From Winogradskyella luteola (lineage in GTDB: Bacteria; Bacteroidota; Bacteroidia; Flavobacteriales; Flavobacteriaceae): a stretch of DNA of 64,000 nucleotides. The DNA is taken from assembly GCF_019203985.1 (NCBI RefSeq), contig NZ_JAGSPD010000008.1, positions 1-64,000 of the forward strand. Direction: 5' to 3'. Below the pieces are notes generated by a model. That model was not told where the DNA came from and searched no databases. It worked only from the letters and a program-made list of their open reading frames with translations. A program made the translations under genes and the position numbers. Shown piece by piece: positions 1-8,511 of the stretch (positions are counted from its first letter, which is position 1; each line of letters starts with the position of its first letter).

Positions 1-1407
1 AACGCTAAAAGTTGTATTATCTTGAGTTAGGACAGTGAATGTTAGTATAAAACTATCTGGACAAATGCCTGTAGTGGTGTAACGGACTTCATAGGGTAAA
101 CCTGAAATAGCTCCAGTTACTTCACCTGTAGAAGAATCAATATTTACTCCTATTCCAGGGAAACCAGTAAATTCGAACACTCCTCCTGGTGTGGTCAAAG
201 GACTATTAACTGTAGCTCCATCGCACGTAGGAGTCATATCAAATGTAGCATCATCTAGTGGATTAACAACAATTTCTAATGTAGTTATTGAAGCACATTG
301 ATCATTATCTGGCGTAAATGTATAAGTAGTTGTAGCTAAATTATTTAATGCGGGACTCCAGCTTCCTGAAATTCCATTGTTAGATGTAGTCGGTAATGGA
401 GCTAAAGTTTCGCCTTGACAAATTGCGGCTATAGAATCAAAAACAGGTGTTTCTGTTGGAGTTACACTAATCGTTATATTTTCTGTAGTAGTTTCTCCAC
501 ATATATCACTAATAGTTACTGTATAAGTTGTAGTGGTTAATGGTGCTAACGTAGGATTGGCTATATTTGGGTTACTTACTCCAGTAATTGGGCTCCAAAC
601 ATAGTTAGCACCACTTGGTATTGAGGCATCAACATCATAAGTATCACCAGTACAAATTGTTTGATCTTCTAGTAATAAATTATCTATAAATGTGATACTG
701 TTAAAACAAACCTGATGCAAATTTGAAAGACCTCCAGTAGAACCTACAAAACCAAAAAACACACTATCATCACCACTAAAAATATTAGCTTTGATATTCA
801 AATTTAAACTTAGTCGTAATAGACAATCAAAGTAAACATCAAAAATTTGCGTAGTTGCATTCCATTGTATTTTTATTTCATGATCTAAACCGTCTTCAAT
901 ATTTGCACTTGTGGCACTAGCCTGTATAGGCCCCGATAAATTAGCTATGGGATTGTTGTGAAATGGGTTTCCGTCTCTTTGTATAGCGATATGATCAAAT
1001 GTTGGATCACCTAGTATTCCTATGTCCCCACTGTTGTTTTGAAAGGTATCAAATTCAACAATAAGTGATTGAGAAATACCTTGATAGCCTAGACCTCCAC
1101 CTAGACTACCTATTATTGGTGTAGCATTTGTCTTAAATACCAGAGCCATCCCATCAGCACCATTGGCATCTTTAGTTCCAAAATTATTTTGATAATAAAT
1201 GGTAAAATCATCATCAAAATTAATAGGGTTATTAAACCAAACGCCACCAGATTGATTAAGCAAATCTGGTGTAATTCTATAGCAGTTATTTCCTAAATCC
1301 ACTGCATTACCTATTGTAGTTGCATTGAGTTGAGCATACAAATCTCTAGAAAATAAAGAAATGCATAAAAAAATGAGTAATTTAAGATCTAATCTAGAGT
1401 TTTGCAC
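1..1407 (-). CDS. Secreted L-type lectin-domain surface protein (3' part outside window)
   Basis: Only the first 469 codons are in the window; the gene runs off its left edge. I take the GTG at 1407 as start because it is followed at once by a signal peptide (hydrophobic LKLLIFLCISLFS, ending in YAQ); no ATG fits. Residues about 27-230 read like the legume/L-type lectin domain common in flavobacterial adhesins (GVWFNNPINFDDDFTIYYQ, then ADGMALVF, then LIVEFDTF). After it come Ig-like/PKD-like repeats (CTGDTYDVDASIPSG, and segments of the type TYTVTISDICG). Proteins of this build are usually very long and end in a T9SS sorting domain, but that end is not visible here. It is divergent from pbpC. 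Likely role, by inference: surface carbohydrate binding, adhesion or gliding. Confidence 0.8.
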   Translation of the reverse strand, partial: MQNSRLDLKLLIFLCISLFSRDLYAQLNATTIGNAVDLGNNCYRITPDLLNQSGGVWFNNPINFDDDFTIYYQNNFGTKDANGADGMALVFKTNATPIIGSLGGGLGYQGISQSLIVEFDTFQNNSGDIGILGDPTFDHIAIQRDGNPFHNNPIANLSGPIQASATSANIEDGLDHEIKIQWNATTQIFDVYFDCLLRLSLNLNIKANIFSGDDSVFFGFVGSTGGLSNLHQVCFNSITFIDNLLLEDQTICTGDTYDVDASIPSGANYVWSPITGVSNPNIANPTLAPLTTTTYTVTISDICGETTTENITISVTPTETPVFDSIAAICQGETLAPLPTTSNNGISGSWSPALNNLATTTYTFTPDNDQCASITTLEIVVNPLDDATFDMTPTCDGATVNSPLTTPGGVFEFTGFPGIGVNIDSSTGEVTGAISGLPYEVRYTTTGICPDSFILTFTVLTQDNTTFSV

Positions 1408-1471
1408 GTTTAAATATAATAGATAAGTTTATATAATTATTATGGCTTTTCGGTGAAAAGGTATTAAAAAT

Positions 1472-1479
1472 TACTTTTG
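1472..1479 (+). promoter_or_regulatory. Bacteroidota -7 promoter element (TACTTTTG) of pbpC
   Basis: Exact match to TAnnTTTG. Only 8 bases separate it from the ATG at 1488, so the predicted transcript would carry almost no 5' leader. Confidence 0.6.
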
Positions 1480-1487
1480 TATAGTAC

Positions 1488-3839
1488 ATGTATAGGTTAA
1501 TTAGATATGTTAAGCGTAATCGCAAAAAATCTTTAGTGGTTTTAGCACTTCTAATAGCTTACTATTTTTGTTTACCTCGCCAACTATTTAAAGACCCAGC
1601 AGCAACTGTCATAACAGGTAACTCTAATGAATTATTGGGTGCATTGATTGCCGATGATGGCCAATGGAGATTTCCTGAAAGTGATAGTATTCCAGATAAA
1701 TTTAAGACATGTATTCTTCAGTTTGAGGATGAATATTTTTACAAGCATCCTGGGTTTAATCCTATCTCTATTTTTAAGGCTTTAAAGCAGAATTTAAATT
1801 CTGGTTCTGTAAAACGTGGGGGAAGTACTATTACGCAACAAGTGATTCGTTTATCCCGAAAAGGACAGTCTAGAACCTATATAGAAAAATTTAAAGAAAT
1901 CATATTGGCCACAAGACTTGAATTAAGGTTATCGAAAGATAATATCTTAAATCTATATGCTAGTCACGCTCCTTTTGGTGGTAATGTTGTTGGTATTGAT
2001 GCTGCCTCATGGAGGTATTTTAACCGTAGTTCGTATAATTTATCTTGGGCAGAAAGTGCTACACTAGCAGTATTGCCAAATGCACCAAGTCTAATCTATC
2101 CTGGAAAAAAACAAAAACACTTGTTAAACAAGCGTAACCGTTTGTTGAAAAAACTATTTAAAAATGGTACAATTGATGAGTTAACCTATGAACTGTCAAT
2201 TGCTGAAGGTTTACCTCAAAAACCATATCCTTTGCCTCAAAGCGCACCGCATTTACTTCAAAAAGTAGCAAAAAAAAATAAAGGAGAACGGATTAAAACA
2301 ACCATTGATATATCTCTTCAAAAGCAGGCAAATATAATTGTAAAACAACATTACAACCTCTTAAAGCAAAATGAAATTTATAATATTTCGGTATTGGTTC
2401 TGGATGTTAATACAAGAGAAGTTTTAACCTATATTGGAAATTCTCCAACGGATAAAGCGCATCAAAAAAGTGTTGACATTATTGATAAACCTAGAAGTAC
2501 AGGCAGTATTTTAAAGCCTTTTCTTTATACATCAATGCTCGATGCCGGTGATTTACTGCCAAACACCTTGGTTGCCGATGTCCCAACACAGTTTGGAAGT
2601 TATCAGCCTGAAAATTTTAATCAGTCGTACGATGGAGCTGTCCATGCCAACGAAGCTTTATCACGTTCCTTAAATGTACCTGCAGTACGAATGCTTCAGG
2701 ATTTTGGATTAGACCGTTTTTACCATTATTTGAAGCAATTAAAGCTAAAAGATTTAAGATACAATGCTAATCATTACGGCCTATCCTTAGTACTTGGTGG
2801 TGCAGAAAGTAACCTTTGGGATTTGTGTAAAAGCTATGCAGCAATGGCTTCGACTTTAAATCATTATAATGAGAATTCGAGCCAATATTTTACTAACGAA
2901 TTTATTCAGCCTATATATAATTCTGAATCCAATATTAACTTTGGTAAGCTCACTAATGAGAAAACTGTTTTTGATGCTGCTTCTATATATCTTACGTTTG
3001 AAAGTATGAAGCAAGTTAACCGACCAGAAAGCGATGAGAGTTGGGAATTCTACGACTCTTCGCAAGATATTGCATGGAAAACGGGAACAAGTTTTGGTTT
3101 TAGGGATGCTTGGGCAATCGGTACCACTAAAGATTATGTAGTTGGTGTTTGGGTTGGTAATGCTGATGGTGAAGGACGGCCAGGTTTGGTTGGTGTACAA
3201 ACCGCAGCACCAATTTTGTTTGATATATTTGATATCTTACCCAAAAGTGATTGGTTTTCAAAGCCCTATGACGAAATGTTTGAGGTCAATATCTGTAAAA
3301 AAAGTGGCTATAGAGCATCTTCGATCTGTGATGATACAGAGCAACGATATATTCAAGTCAGTGGACAAAAAACGGAGCCGTGTCCGTTTCATAAGTTAGT
3401 TCATCTAGATACATCTCAACGTTTTCAGGTAAATTCGTCTTGTGAGGCAATTTCAAATATTAATAATACACCTTGGTTTGTTTTACCTCCTTTACAGGCT
3501 TATTATTTTCAGAATAAAAATCCGTTTTACAAGCCACTTCCTCCGTATCGAAACGATTGTACTGAATCCTCAGGAGTATCGATGGAGTTTATTTATCCCA
3601 ACCAGCAAAGTACTATTTTTCTCCCCAAAGATTTTGATGGCAACACTAATGATTTAGTATTAAAGGTAGCACACTCTAAACCAGAATTAGAGTTGTATTG
3701 GTATATTGACAATCAGTTTGTTGGTAGCACAAAAGATATTCACGATATGGCTGTTTTACCCTCTGATGGTGAACACATCATTACAGTAGTAGATGCTTTA
3801 GGTAATGAATTGAAACATAAAATTACGATTTCGGAGTAA
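1488..3839 (+). CDS. pbpC: Penicillin-binding protein 1C (peptidoglycan glycosyltransferase/transpeptidase)
   Basis: Bifunctional class A PBP that polymerises and cross-links peptidoglycan at the periplasmic face of the inner membrane. One N-terminal membrane anchor (residues about 14-30) is followed by the GT51 glycosyltransferase domain with the catalytic EDEYFYKHPGF motif and RGGSTITQQ. The transpeptidase domain shows SILK (SxxK, serine near residue 340), SLN (SxN) and KTGTSFG (KTG, near 530). The C-terminal about 100 residues resemble the BiPBP_C domain typical of PBP1C. The length of 783 aa fits the family. In many genomes pbpC lies beside an alpha-2-macroglobulin gene; that partner is not in this window. 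The ATG lies 8 bases after a strong -7 element. Confidence 0.93.
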   Translation: MYRLIRYVKRNRKKSLVVLALLIAYYFCLPRQLFKDPAATVITGNSNELLGALIADDGQWRFPESDSIPDKFKTCILQFEDEYFYKHPGFNPISIFKALKQNLNSGSVKRGGSTITQQVIRLSRKGQSRTYIEKFKEIILATRLELRLSKDNILNLYASHAPFGGNVVGIDAASWRYFNRSSYNLSWAESATLAVLPNAPSLIYPGKKQKHLLNKRNRLLKKLFKNGTIDELTYELSIAEGLPQKPYPLPQSAPHLLQKVAKKNKGERIKTTIDISLQKQANIIVKQHYNLLKQNEIYNISVLVLDVNTREVLTYIGNSPTDKAHQKSVDIIDKPRSTGSILKPFLYTSMLDAGDLLPNTLVADVPTQFGSYQPENFNQSYDGAVHANEALSRSLNVPAVRMLQDFGLDRFYHYLKQLKLKDLRYNANHYGLSLVLGGAESNLWDLCKSYAAMASTLNHYNENSSQYFTNEFIQPIYNSESNINFGKLTNEKTVFDAASIYLTFESMKQVNRPESDESWEFYDSSQDIAWKTGTSFGFRDAWAIGTTKDYVVGVWVGNADGEGRPGLVGVQTAAPILFDIFDILPKSDWFSKPYDEMFEVNICKKSGYRASSICDDTEQRYIQVSGQKTEPCPFHKLVHLDTSQRFQVNSSCEAISNINNTPWFVLPPLQAYYFQNKNPFYKPLPPYRNDCTESSGVSMEFIYPNQQSTIFLPKDFDGNTNDLVLKVAHSKPELELYWYIDNQFVGSTKDIHDMAVLPSDGEHIITVVDALGNELKHKITISE

Positions 3840-3860
3840 TCGTATTCATCATCAAATCCC

Positions 3861-3868
3861 TATTTTTG
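3861..3868 (+). promoter_or_regulatory. -7 promoter element (TATTTTTG) of the 3887 gene
   Basis: Exact TAnnTTTG match in the 47-bp gap after pbpC, 18 bases before the ATG at 3887. The small membrane protein therefore probably has its own transcript. Confidence 0.6.
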
Positions 3869-3886
3869 TAATCTAAATTTTAAAAA

Positions 3887-4324
3887 ATGGAAACCTTACA
3901 ATTTTTACATTCTGGCTGGGCCTATTTGGTTTTGCTTGTTCTAGTAATTGCAACTTTCAATGCATTATTCAAATTTTTTGGTAACAAGGAATATGGTGCT
4001 CTGGATTTCAGATTTTCTCTCTTTGCTTTGATTACCATGCACATACAATTGCTATTGGGTATTATACTCTTTTTCTCAAAAGACTATTTTAGCACCATAA
4101 GTGAAGTGGGAGGTATGGGAGAGGTTATGAAAAATTCGGCACTAAGAAATCTTATTGTTGAGCATCCTTTAACTATGATTATAGCTGTTGCTTTAGTTAC
4201 TATTGGCTATTCTAAACATAAAAAGAAATTGGTTTCTAAACCTAAATTTAAAGTAGTTGCCATTTTTTATACTTTGGCTTTGGTACTGGTCCTAGCAAAA
4301 ATTCCATGGAGCTTATGGTTCTAA
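3887..4324 (+). CDS. Conserved four-helix membrane protein, function unknown
   Basis: A 145-aa protein with four clear membrane helices (about residues 13-30, 43-62, 93-111 and 122-142) and short loops. Histidines sit near the membrane boundaries (H8, H52, H94), which loosely recalls small cytochrome b561-like or copper-tolerance membrane proteins, but I cannot identify heme ligation from sequence alone. It ends in a Trp/Phe-rich WSLWF tail. The type is common in Flavobacteriaceae as a stand-alone gene. It follows pbpC but has its own -7 element and a perfect palindromic terminator. No function is assigned. Confidence 0.75.
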   Translation: METLQFLHSGWAYLVLLVLVIATFNALFKFFGNKEYGALDFRFSLFALITMHIQLLLGIILFFSKDYFSTISEVGGMGEVMKNSALRNLIVEHPLTMIIAVALVTIGYSKHKKKLVSKPKFKVVAIFYTLALVLVLAKIPWSLWF

Positions 4325-4329
4325 AAAAT

Positions 4330-4361
4330 AAAAAGGCGCAAATTTAAATTTGCGCCTTTTT
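4330..4361. terminator. Bidirectional intrinsic terminator, perfect 32-base palindrome
   Basis: The arm AAAAAGGCGCAAATTT is followed directly by its exact complement, giving A- and T-runs on both sides. It lies between the convergent 3887 and 4381 genes and can end transcription from either side. Confidence 0.85.
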
Positions 4362-4380
4362 ATAATTATCAGTTTTTAAT

Positions 4381-5463
4381 TTAATTATCAGTTTTTCCCT
4401 CTTCTTCTTTTACTTCTTTAATCAAATAAACATATACTGGGAAGTGATCACTGAAACCACCTGTGAAACCACCATTAGAGAAACTTCTTAAAGGATAACC
4501 TTTATAACGCCCACGTTTATTAAACATATATGCTGGATTATAAATGCCTGCTTTCCAGAATCTAAATGATGAATAATCATTTTCTAGTAAAGGCTGAGTC
4601 ATCATTATCTGATCAAATAAACTCAAGGCATCTCTATACGCTGTAGTTCCCCAACCTTTTTCCGTAAACATCTTTTCATAAGGATTATAAATTCCTTTTA
4701 ACGGTACATCTTTCTTTTCTTTTTTTGCTTTTAAGACCTTCTTTACGCTTTCGTTTGTTGGGTCATCATTTAAATCTCCCATAGTAAAGATTTTGGCATA
4801 AGGATCTACGGATTGTAAAGAGTCGATAATACGTTTATTTAGTTTTGCTGCACCTACACGTTTAGATCGACTTCGAGCTTCGCCACCACTACGAGATGGC
4901 CAATGATTAACAAGAATGTGTATTAAATCTCCGTCTAATTTGCCCTTAACCAATAGCTGATCTCTTGTATAAACGCGTTTTCTAGTAACATCATCATATA
5001 TTAATAATTCGTGAGAACTAGAACTTATAGGTTTAAATAATGCTTTTTGGTAAAGTAACGCTACATCTATGCTTCGTTTATCTGGGCCATCATAATGAAT
5101 AATCCCATAATCTTTACCTAGAAGTAAAGGGTCGTTTACTAAGTCCTCGAGAACTTTTCTGTTTTCAATTTCACAAACACCAATTACGGCAGGAGAATTA
5201 TTGGCTTTGTCGGCACCAATGCTTGCAATAACTCTAGCCATATTCTTAATTTTTTGTTTGTAAACTTGAGAACGATTGGCTTTCATCTCCATTATAGGAC
5301 TAGCTTCATCAAACTTCAATGGGTCATTGATGGTGTCGAATAAATTTTCTAAATTGTAGAACGCTACAGTATGGATTTTAAAGCGTTTTTCTTCTTGTGC
5401 CGAAACGTTAGAAATACAAGCTATAGCCAGAAGCAATAGAAGTGGTTTTAATATTTTCATCAT
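4381..5463 (-). CDS. Secreted endonuclease/exonuclease/phosphatase-fold hydrolase
   Basis: A signal peptide (ILKPLLLLLAIACISNVSAQ) is followed by a complete EEP-superfamily metal-dependent phosphoesterase fold: NLENLF (Asn ligand), VCEIENR (Glu), IDVALLY, NHWPSR (His), GDLNDDP (Asp/Asn) and the C-terminal SDHFP (catalytic Asp-His). Such enzymes cleave nucleic acids or phosphodiesters; the exact substrate is not readable. Either ATG of the MM start is possible. It is divergent from the TonB receptor at 5598 with back-to-back promoters 20 bp apart, which suggests joint use: outside hydrolysis, then uptake. A paralogue without a signal peptide lies at 56278. The genes share the same order of motifs. 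Confidence 0.88.
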   Translation of the reverse strand: MMKILKPLLLLLAIACISNVSAQEEKRFKIHTVAFYNLENLFDTINDPLKFDEASPIMEMKANRSQVYKQKIKNMARVIASIGADKANNSPAVIGVCEIENRKVLEDLVNDPLLLGKDYGIIHYDGPDKRSIDVALLYQKALFKPISSSSHELLIYDDVTRKRVYTRDQLLVKGKLDGDLIHILVNHWPSRSGGEARSRSKRVGAAKLNKRIIDSLQSVDPYAKIFTMGDLNDDPTNESVKKVLKAKKEKKDVPLKGIYNPYEKMFTEKGWGTTAYRDALSLFDQIMMTQPLLENDYSSFRFWKAGIYNPAYMFNKRGRYKGYPLRSFSNGGFTGGFSDHFPVYVYLIKEVKEEEGKTDN

Positions 5464-5505
5464 TGATATATTATCTAATTGTTATATCCTTAGCAAATTG
5501 CTTGC

Positions 5506-5513
5506 CAAAAGTA
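5506..5513 (-). promoter_or_regulatory. -7 promoter element (TACTTTTG) of the 4381 nuclease-like gene
   Basis: Reads TACTTTTG on the minus strand, 42 bases before the start codon at 5463. It lies back to back with the receptor promoter at 5534-5541. Confidence 0.65.
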
Positions 5514-5533
5514 TGTAATTATTATAAATGATG

Positions 5534-5541
5534 TACATTTG
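5534..5541 (+). promoter_or_regulatory. -7 promoter element (TACATTTG) of the TonB receptor operon
   Basis: Exact TAnnTTTG match 56 bases before the ATG at 5598, divergent from the nuclease-like gene. Confidence 0.65.
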
Positions 5542-5597
5542 CACGCCCGAAATAACTATAATTTAATCTACAGTAACAATCAATATTAAAATTAGGC

Positions 5598-8477
5598 ATG
5601 AAAAAAAGTTTTTTACTCTTTCTGTTCACAATTGCCTTTTCTTTATTGGGTTTTGCACAACAAACCATTATTAAAGGAAGCGTTTTGGACGGAACCACAG
5701 GAGAACCAATTCCTGATGTAACAATTACTATTGAAGAAACCGGACAAAGTACAAAAACCGATGCAAAAGGTGAATTTAGTTTTACTGAAAATGTACCACT
5801 CGGTGAACAAGTTTTGAAAGTTGAACAAGTAGGATACGTTACAAAACGCTACCCAATTATTGTCAACGAAGGACAAACCGTAGACATTAGCGGTATGACA
5901 TTAGATTATGATTCTAGTGACAAAAAAGATTTATTCATTATTTCAATTTCAGACGAAAACTTAAATGGTGAAGACGATGGTTTAACCGATAATGTTTCTG
6001 GACTTTTACAAGCGTCTAGAGATGTGTTTTTAAGTGCTGCGGCATTCGACTTTAGCGCGGCCTTTTTTAGACCACGAGGATTAGATAATGCCAATGGTAA
6101 GGTACTTATTAATGGTGTTGAAATGAACAAACAGTTTAATGGTAGACCACAATGGGGAAATTGGGGCGGACTTAACGATGTTCAGCGTAATCAAGAATTC
6201 TCTATGGGTATGTCTGCAAATGACTATAATTTTGGAGATTTAGCAGGAACCAATAATATTATGATGCGGGCTTCAAAATACAGACGTGGTGGACGTATAT
6301 CTTATGCGTCGGCTAACAGAAGTTATCAAGGCAGAATAATGGCAAGTTATAGTTCTGGTCTTTTAAAAGGTGGCTGGTCTTATTCTGTATTGGGTTCAAG
6401 ACGTTTTGGCGAAGAAGGTTATATTGATGGAACGTTATACGACGCAAACTCTCTTTTTGTAGCTGTTGAGAAACAAATTAACGAAAAGCACAGTTTAAAC
6501 TTTACAGGTATCTATGCGCAAAACCGAAGAGGTCGCTCTACTGCAATTACACAGGAAGTGTTTGATTTAAAAGGCAGACGTTACAACCCATTTTGGGGAA
6601 TGCAAAATGGTGAGCAACGCAACTCAAGAATTAGAGAAATTGAAGAACCTATATTAATGTTAAACCATTATTGGGATGTATCTCCTAAAGTGAGGTTAAA
6701 TACTAATGTAGCCTACCAATTTGGTGAAGTTGGTAATACACGAATAGACTTTTTTGGCGCTCGTTTTGATGAAGAAAATGGACAACTATATGGGGGTGCT
6801 AGAAATCCAACACCAGAATATTGGCAAAATTTGCCTAGCTTCTTTTTACAAGGCAACAACCCCTCTACAGCAGATAATGAAGCGGCTTTTTTGGCTCAAC
6901 AAAGATTTGTTAACGATGGACAATTAAATTGGAATCAGTTTTACGAAGCCAATGCACTTAACGGTTATAATATTTTTGCATTACAATCAAACGTAAATAA
7001 AGATCAGCAATGGACTTTTAACTCTATAATAGATGCTGAGCTAACAGACAACATTAAAATTAATGGAAACATAAATTACAGGTATTTAAATAGTGAAAAC
7101 TTCGCACGTGTCGAAGACCTTTTTGGAGGTCCTGGATATTTAGATACCGACCTTCCTTTTTTAGATGGAGAAGGCTTTGGCCAGAGTGTGGAAATTTTTG
7201 CACAGAGTAATGTAAGAACACCTAACAGAATCGCCCAAGAAGGTGATAAATATAATTACCACTACGATATCAATGCTAATGTACTTTCTTCATTTGTACA
7301 AGCACAATTTAAGTATAATAAAGTAGATTTCTTCTTAGGCGCAAGTGTCTCAAATACAAGCTATCAAAGAGAAGGGTTTTTTGAAAATGGGTATTTCACG
7401 AATGACAACCCAAATGGAATTATTGGTTCTTTTGGTAAAAGTGACAAAGTAGATTTCACTAATTATGGTGTAAAAGCCGGAGCTACATTTAAAATAACTG
7501 GTAAACACCTAATAGATGTTAACGCGAGTCATTTTACTAAAGCGCCTGGAATTAGAATGTCTTTTGCCAATGCAAGACAGAACAACTTACTGGTACGAAA
7601 TTTAGAAAGTGAAACTATAAATTCGGTTGATGCAAGTTACATTTTCAGATCACCTACAGTTAAAGCTAGACTTACAGGGTATTATTCTACTTTTGAAGAT
7701 GGTACTGAGGTTAATTTTTTCTTCTCAGAATCTGTTGGTAACTTAACTCAAGAAATTATCCAGAACATAGATAGGCGCAACTTTGGTGCTGAGCTAGGAA
7801 TTGAAGCCCAAGTAACTCCGACCATTAAATTAAAAGCGGCAGCTGCAATGGGTCAATTTACATTTACCAATAACCCAGATGTATATTATTCTTCTGATAG
7901 ATTCGTTGATCTCACCTTTGAAGATGGCACAACACAATTAGAGGACTTTCACGTTTCTAGTGGTCCTGAACGTGTATTTCAGGTTGGGTTTGAGTACAGA
8001 GATCCTGATTTTTGGAATTTTGGTGTAACTACAAACTTTTTCTCTCATACCTATGTCGATCCAAGTGCCTTAAAGCGTTCGGGGGCATTCATACAAGACC
8101 CAGATGCTTTTGATTTAAATCAAATACTAACCAACGATGTCGATGGTGTGGTAAATATTAGGGGCAATGGGTTTAATGATTATGATGAAGACATTGCAAG
8201 AAATATTTTAAAACAAGAACGCTTTGAAGATTATATGTTGGTGAATTTAACAGGTGGGAAATCATGGAAGATTAATGACTATTTTGTTGGTTTCTTTGCT
8301 ACGGTTAACAATGTATTTAACCAAGATTATAGAACGGGTGGCTTTGAACAAGCCAGACGTTTAGATTACCGCAGCCAAATAGAGGAACAAAACAATTCTG
8401 GTGGCCCAATTTTTGGTAATCGCTATTTCTTTGGCAACGGTACCACATATTACCTTAATGTATATGTAAGATTTTAA
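5598..8477 (+). CDS. TonB-dependent receptor with N-terminal carboxypeptidase-regulatory-like domain
   Basis: An outer-membrane active transporter. A signal peptide (FLLFLFTIAFSLLGFAQ) is followed by a CarboxypepD_reg-like beta-sandwich (about residues 25-105, with GSVLDGTTGEPIPDVTI), a plug region (to about 250, with VLINGVEMN) and a beta-barrel rich in alternating aromatic strands ending in the aromatic residue Phe (YYLNVYVRF), as expected for barrel insertion. At 959 aa it has the usual size for this class. No obvious SusD partner follows; the next gene instead encodes a DUF5689 lipoprotein, 34 bases downstream, likely in the same transcript. The substrate cannot be read from sequence. The divergent secreted EEP hydrolase makes a phosphorylated compound or nucleic-acid fragment a reasonable guess. 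Confidence 0.9.
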   Translation: MKKSFLLFLFTIAFSLLGFAQQTIIKGSVLDGTTGEPIPDVTITIEETGQSTKTDAKGEFSFTENVPLGEQVLKVEQVGYVTKRYPIIVNEGQTVDISGMTLDYDSSDKKDLFIISISDENLNGEDDGLTDNVSGLLQASRDVFLSAAAFDFSAAFFRPRGLDNANGKVLINGVEMNKQFNGRPQWGNWGGLNDVQRNQEFSMGMSANDYNFGDLAGTNNIMMRASKYRRGGRISYASANRSYQGRIMASYSSGLLKGGWSYSVLGSRRFGEEGYIDGTLYDANSLFVAVEKQINEKHSLNFTGIYAQNRRGRSTAITQEVFDLKGRRYNPFWGMQNGEQRNSRIREIEEPILMLNHYWDVSPKVRLNTNVAYQFGEVGNTRIDFFGARFDEENGQLYGGARNPTPEYWQNLPSFFLQGNNPSTADNEAAFLAQQRFVNDGQLNWNQFYEANALNGYNIFALQSNVNKDQQWTFNSIIDAELTDNIKINGNINYRYLNSENFARVEDLFGGPGYLDTDLPFLDGEGFGQSVEIFAQSNVRTPNRIAQEGDKYNYHYDINANVLSSFVQAQFKYNKVDFFLGASVSNTSYQREGFFENGYFTNDNPNGIIGSFGKSDKVDFTNYGVKAGATFKITGKHLIDVNASHFTKAPGIRMSFANARQNNLLVRNLESETINSVDASYIFRSPTVKARLTGYYSTFEDGTEVNFFFSESVGNLTQEIIQNIDRRNFGAELGIEAQVTPTIKLKAAAAMGQFTFTNNPDVYYSSDRFVDLTFEDGTTQLEDFHVSSGPERVFQVGFEYRDPDFWNFGVTTNFFSHTYVDPSALKRSGAFIQDPDAFDLNQILTNDVDGVVNIRGNGFNDYDEDIARNILKQERFEDYMLVNLTGGKSWKINDYFVGFFATVNNVFNQDYRTGGFEQARRLDYRSQIEEQNNSGGPIFGNRYFFGNGTTYYLNVYVRF

Positions 8478-8511
8478 AAAAGCTATGATAAAACACAATA
8501 AATTGAACAAA

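Noticed and set aside
2856-3200. 114-codon minus-strand frame inside pbpC
   Set aside because: Overlaps the conserved transpeptidase domain; no coding signature of its own.
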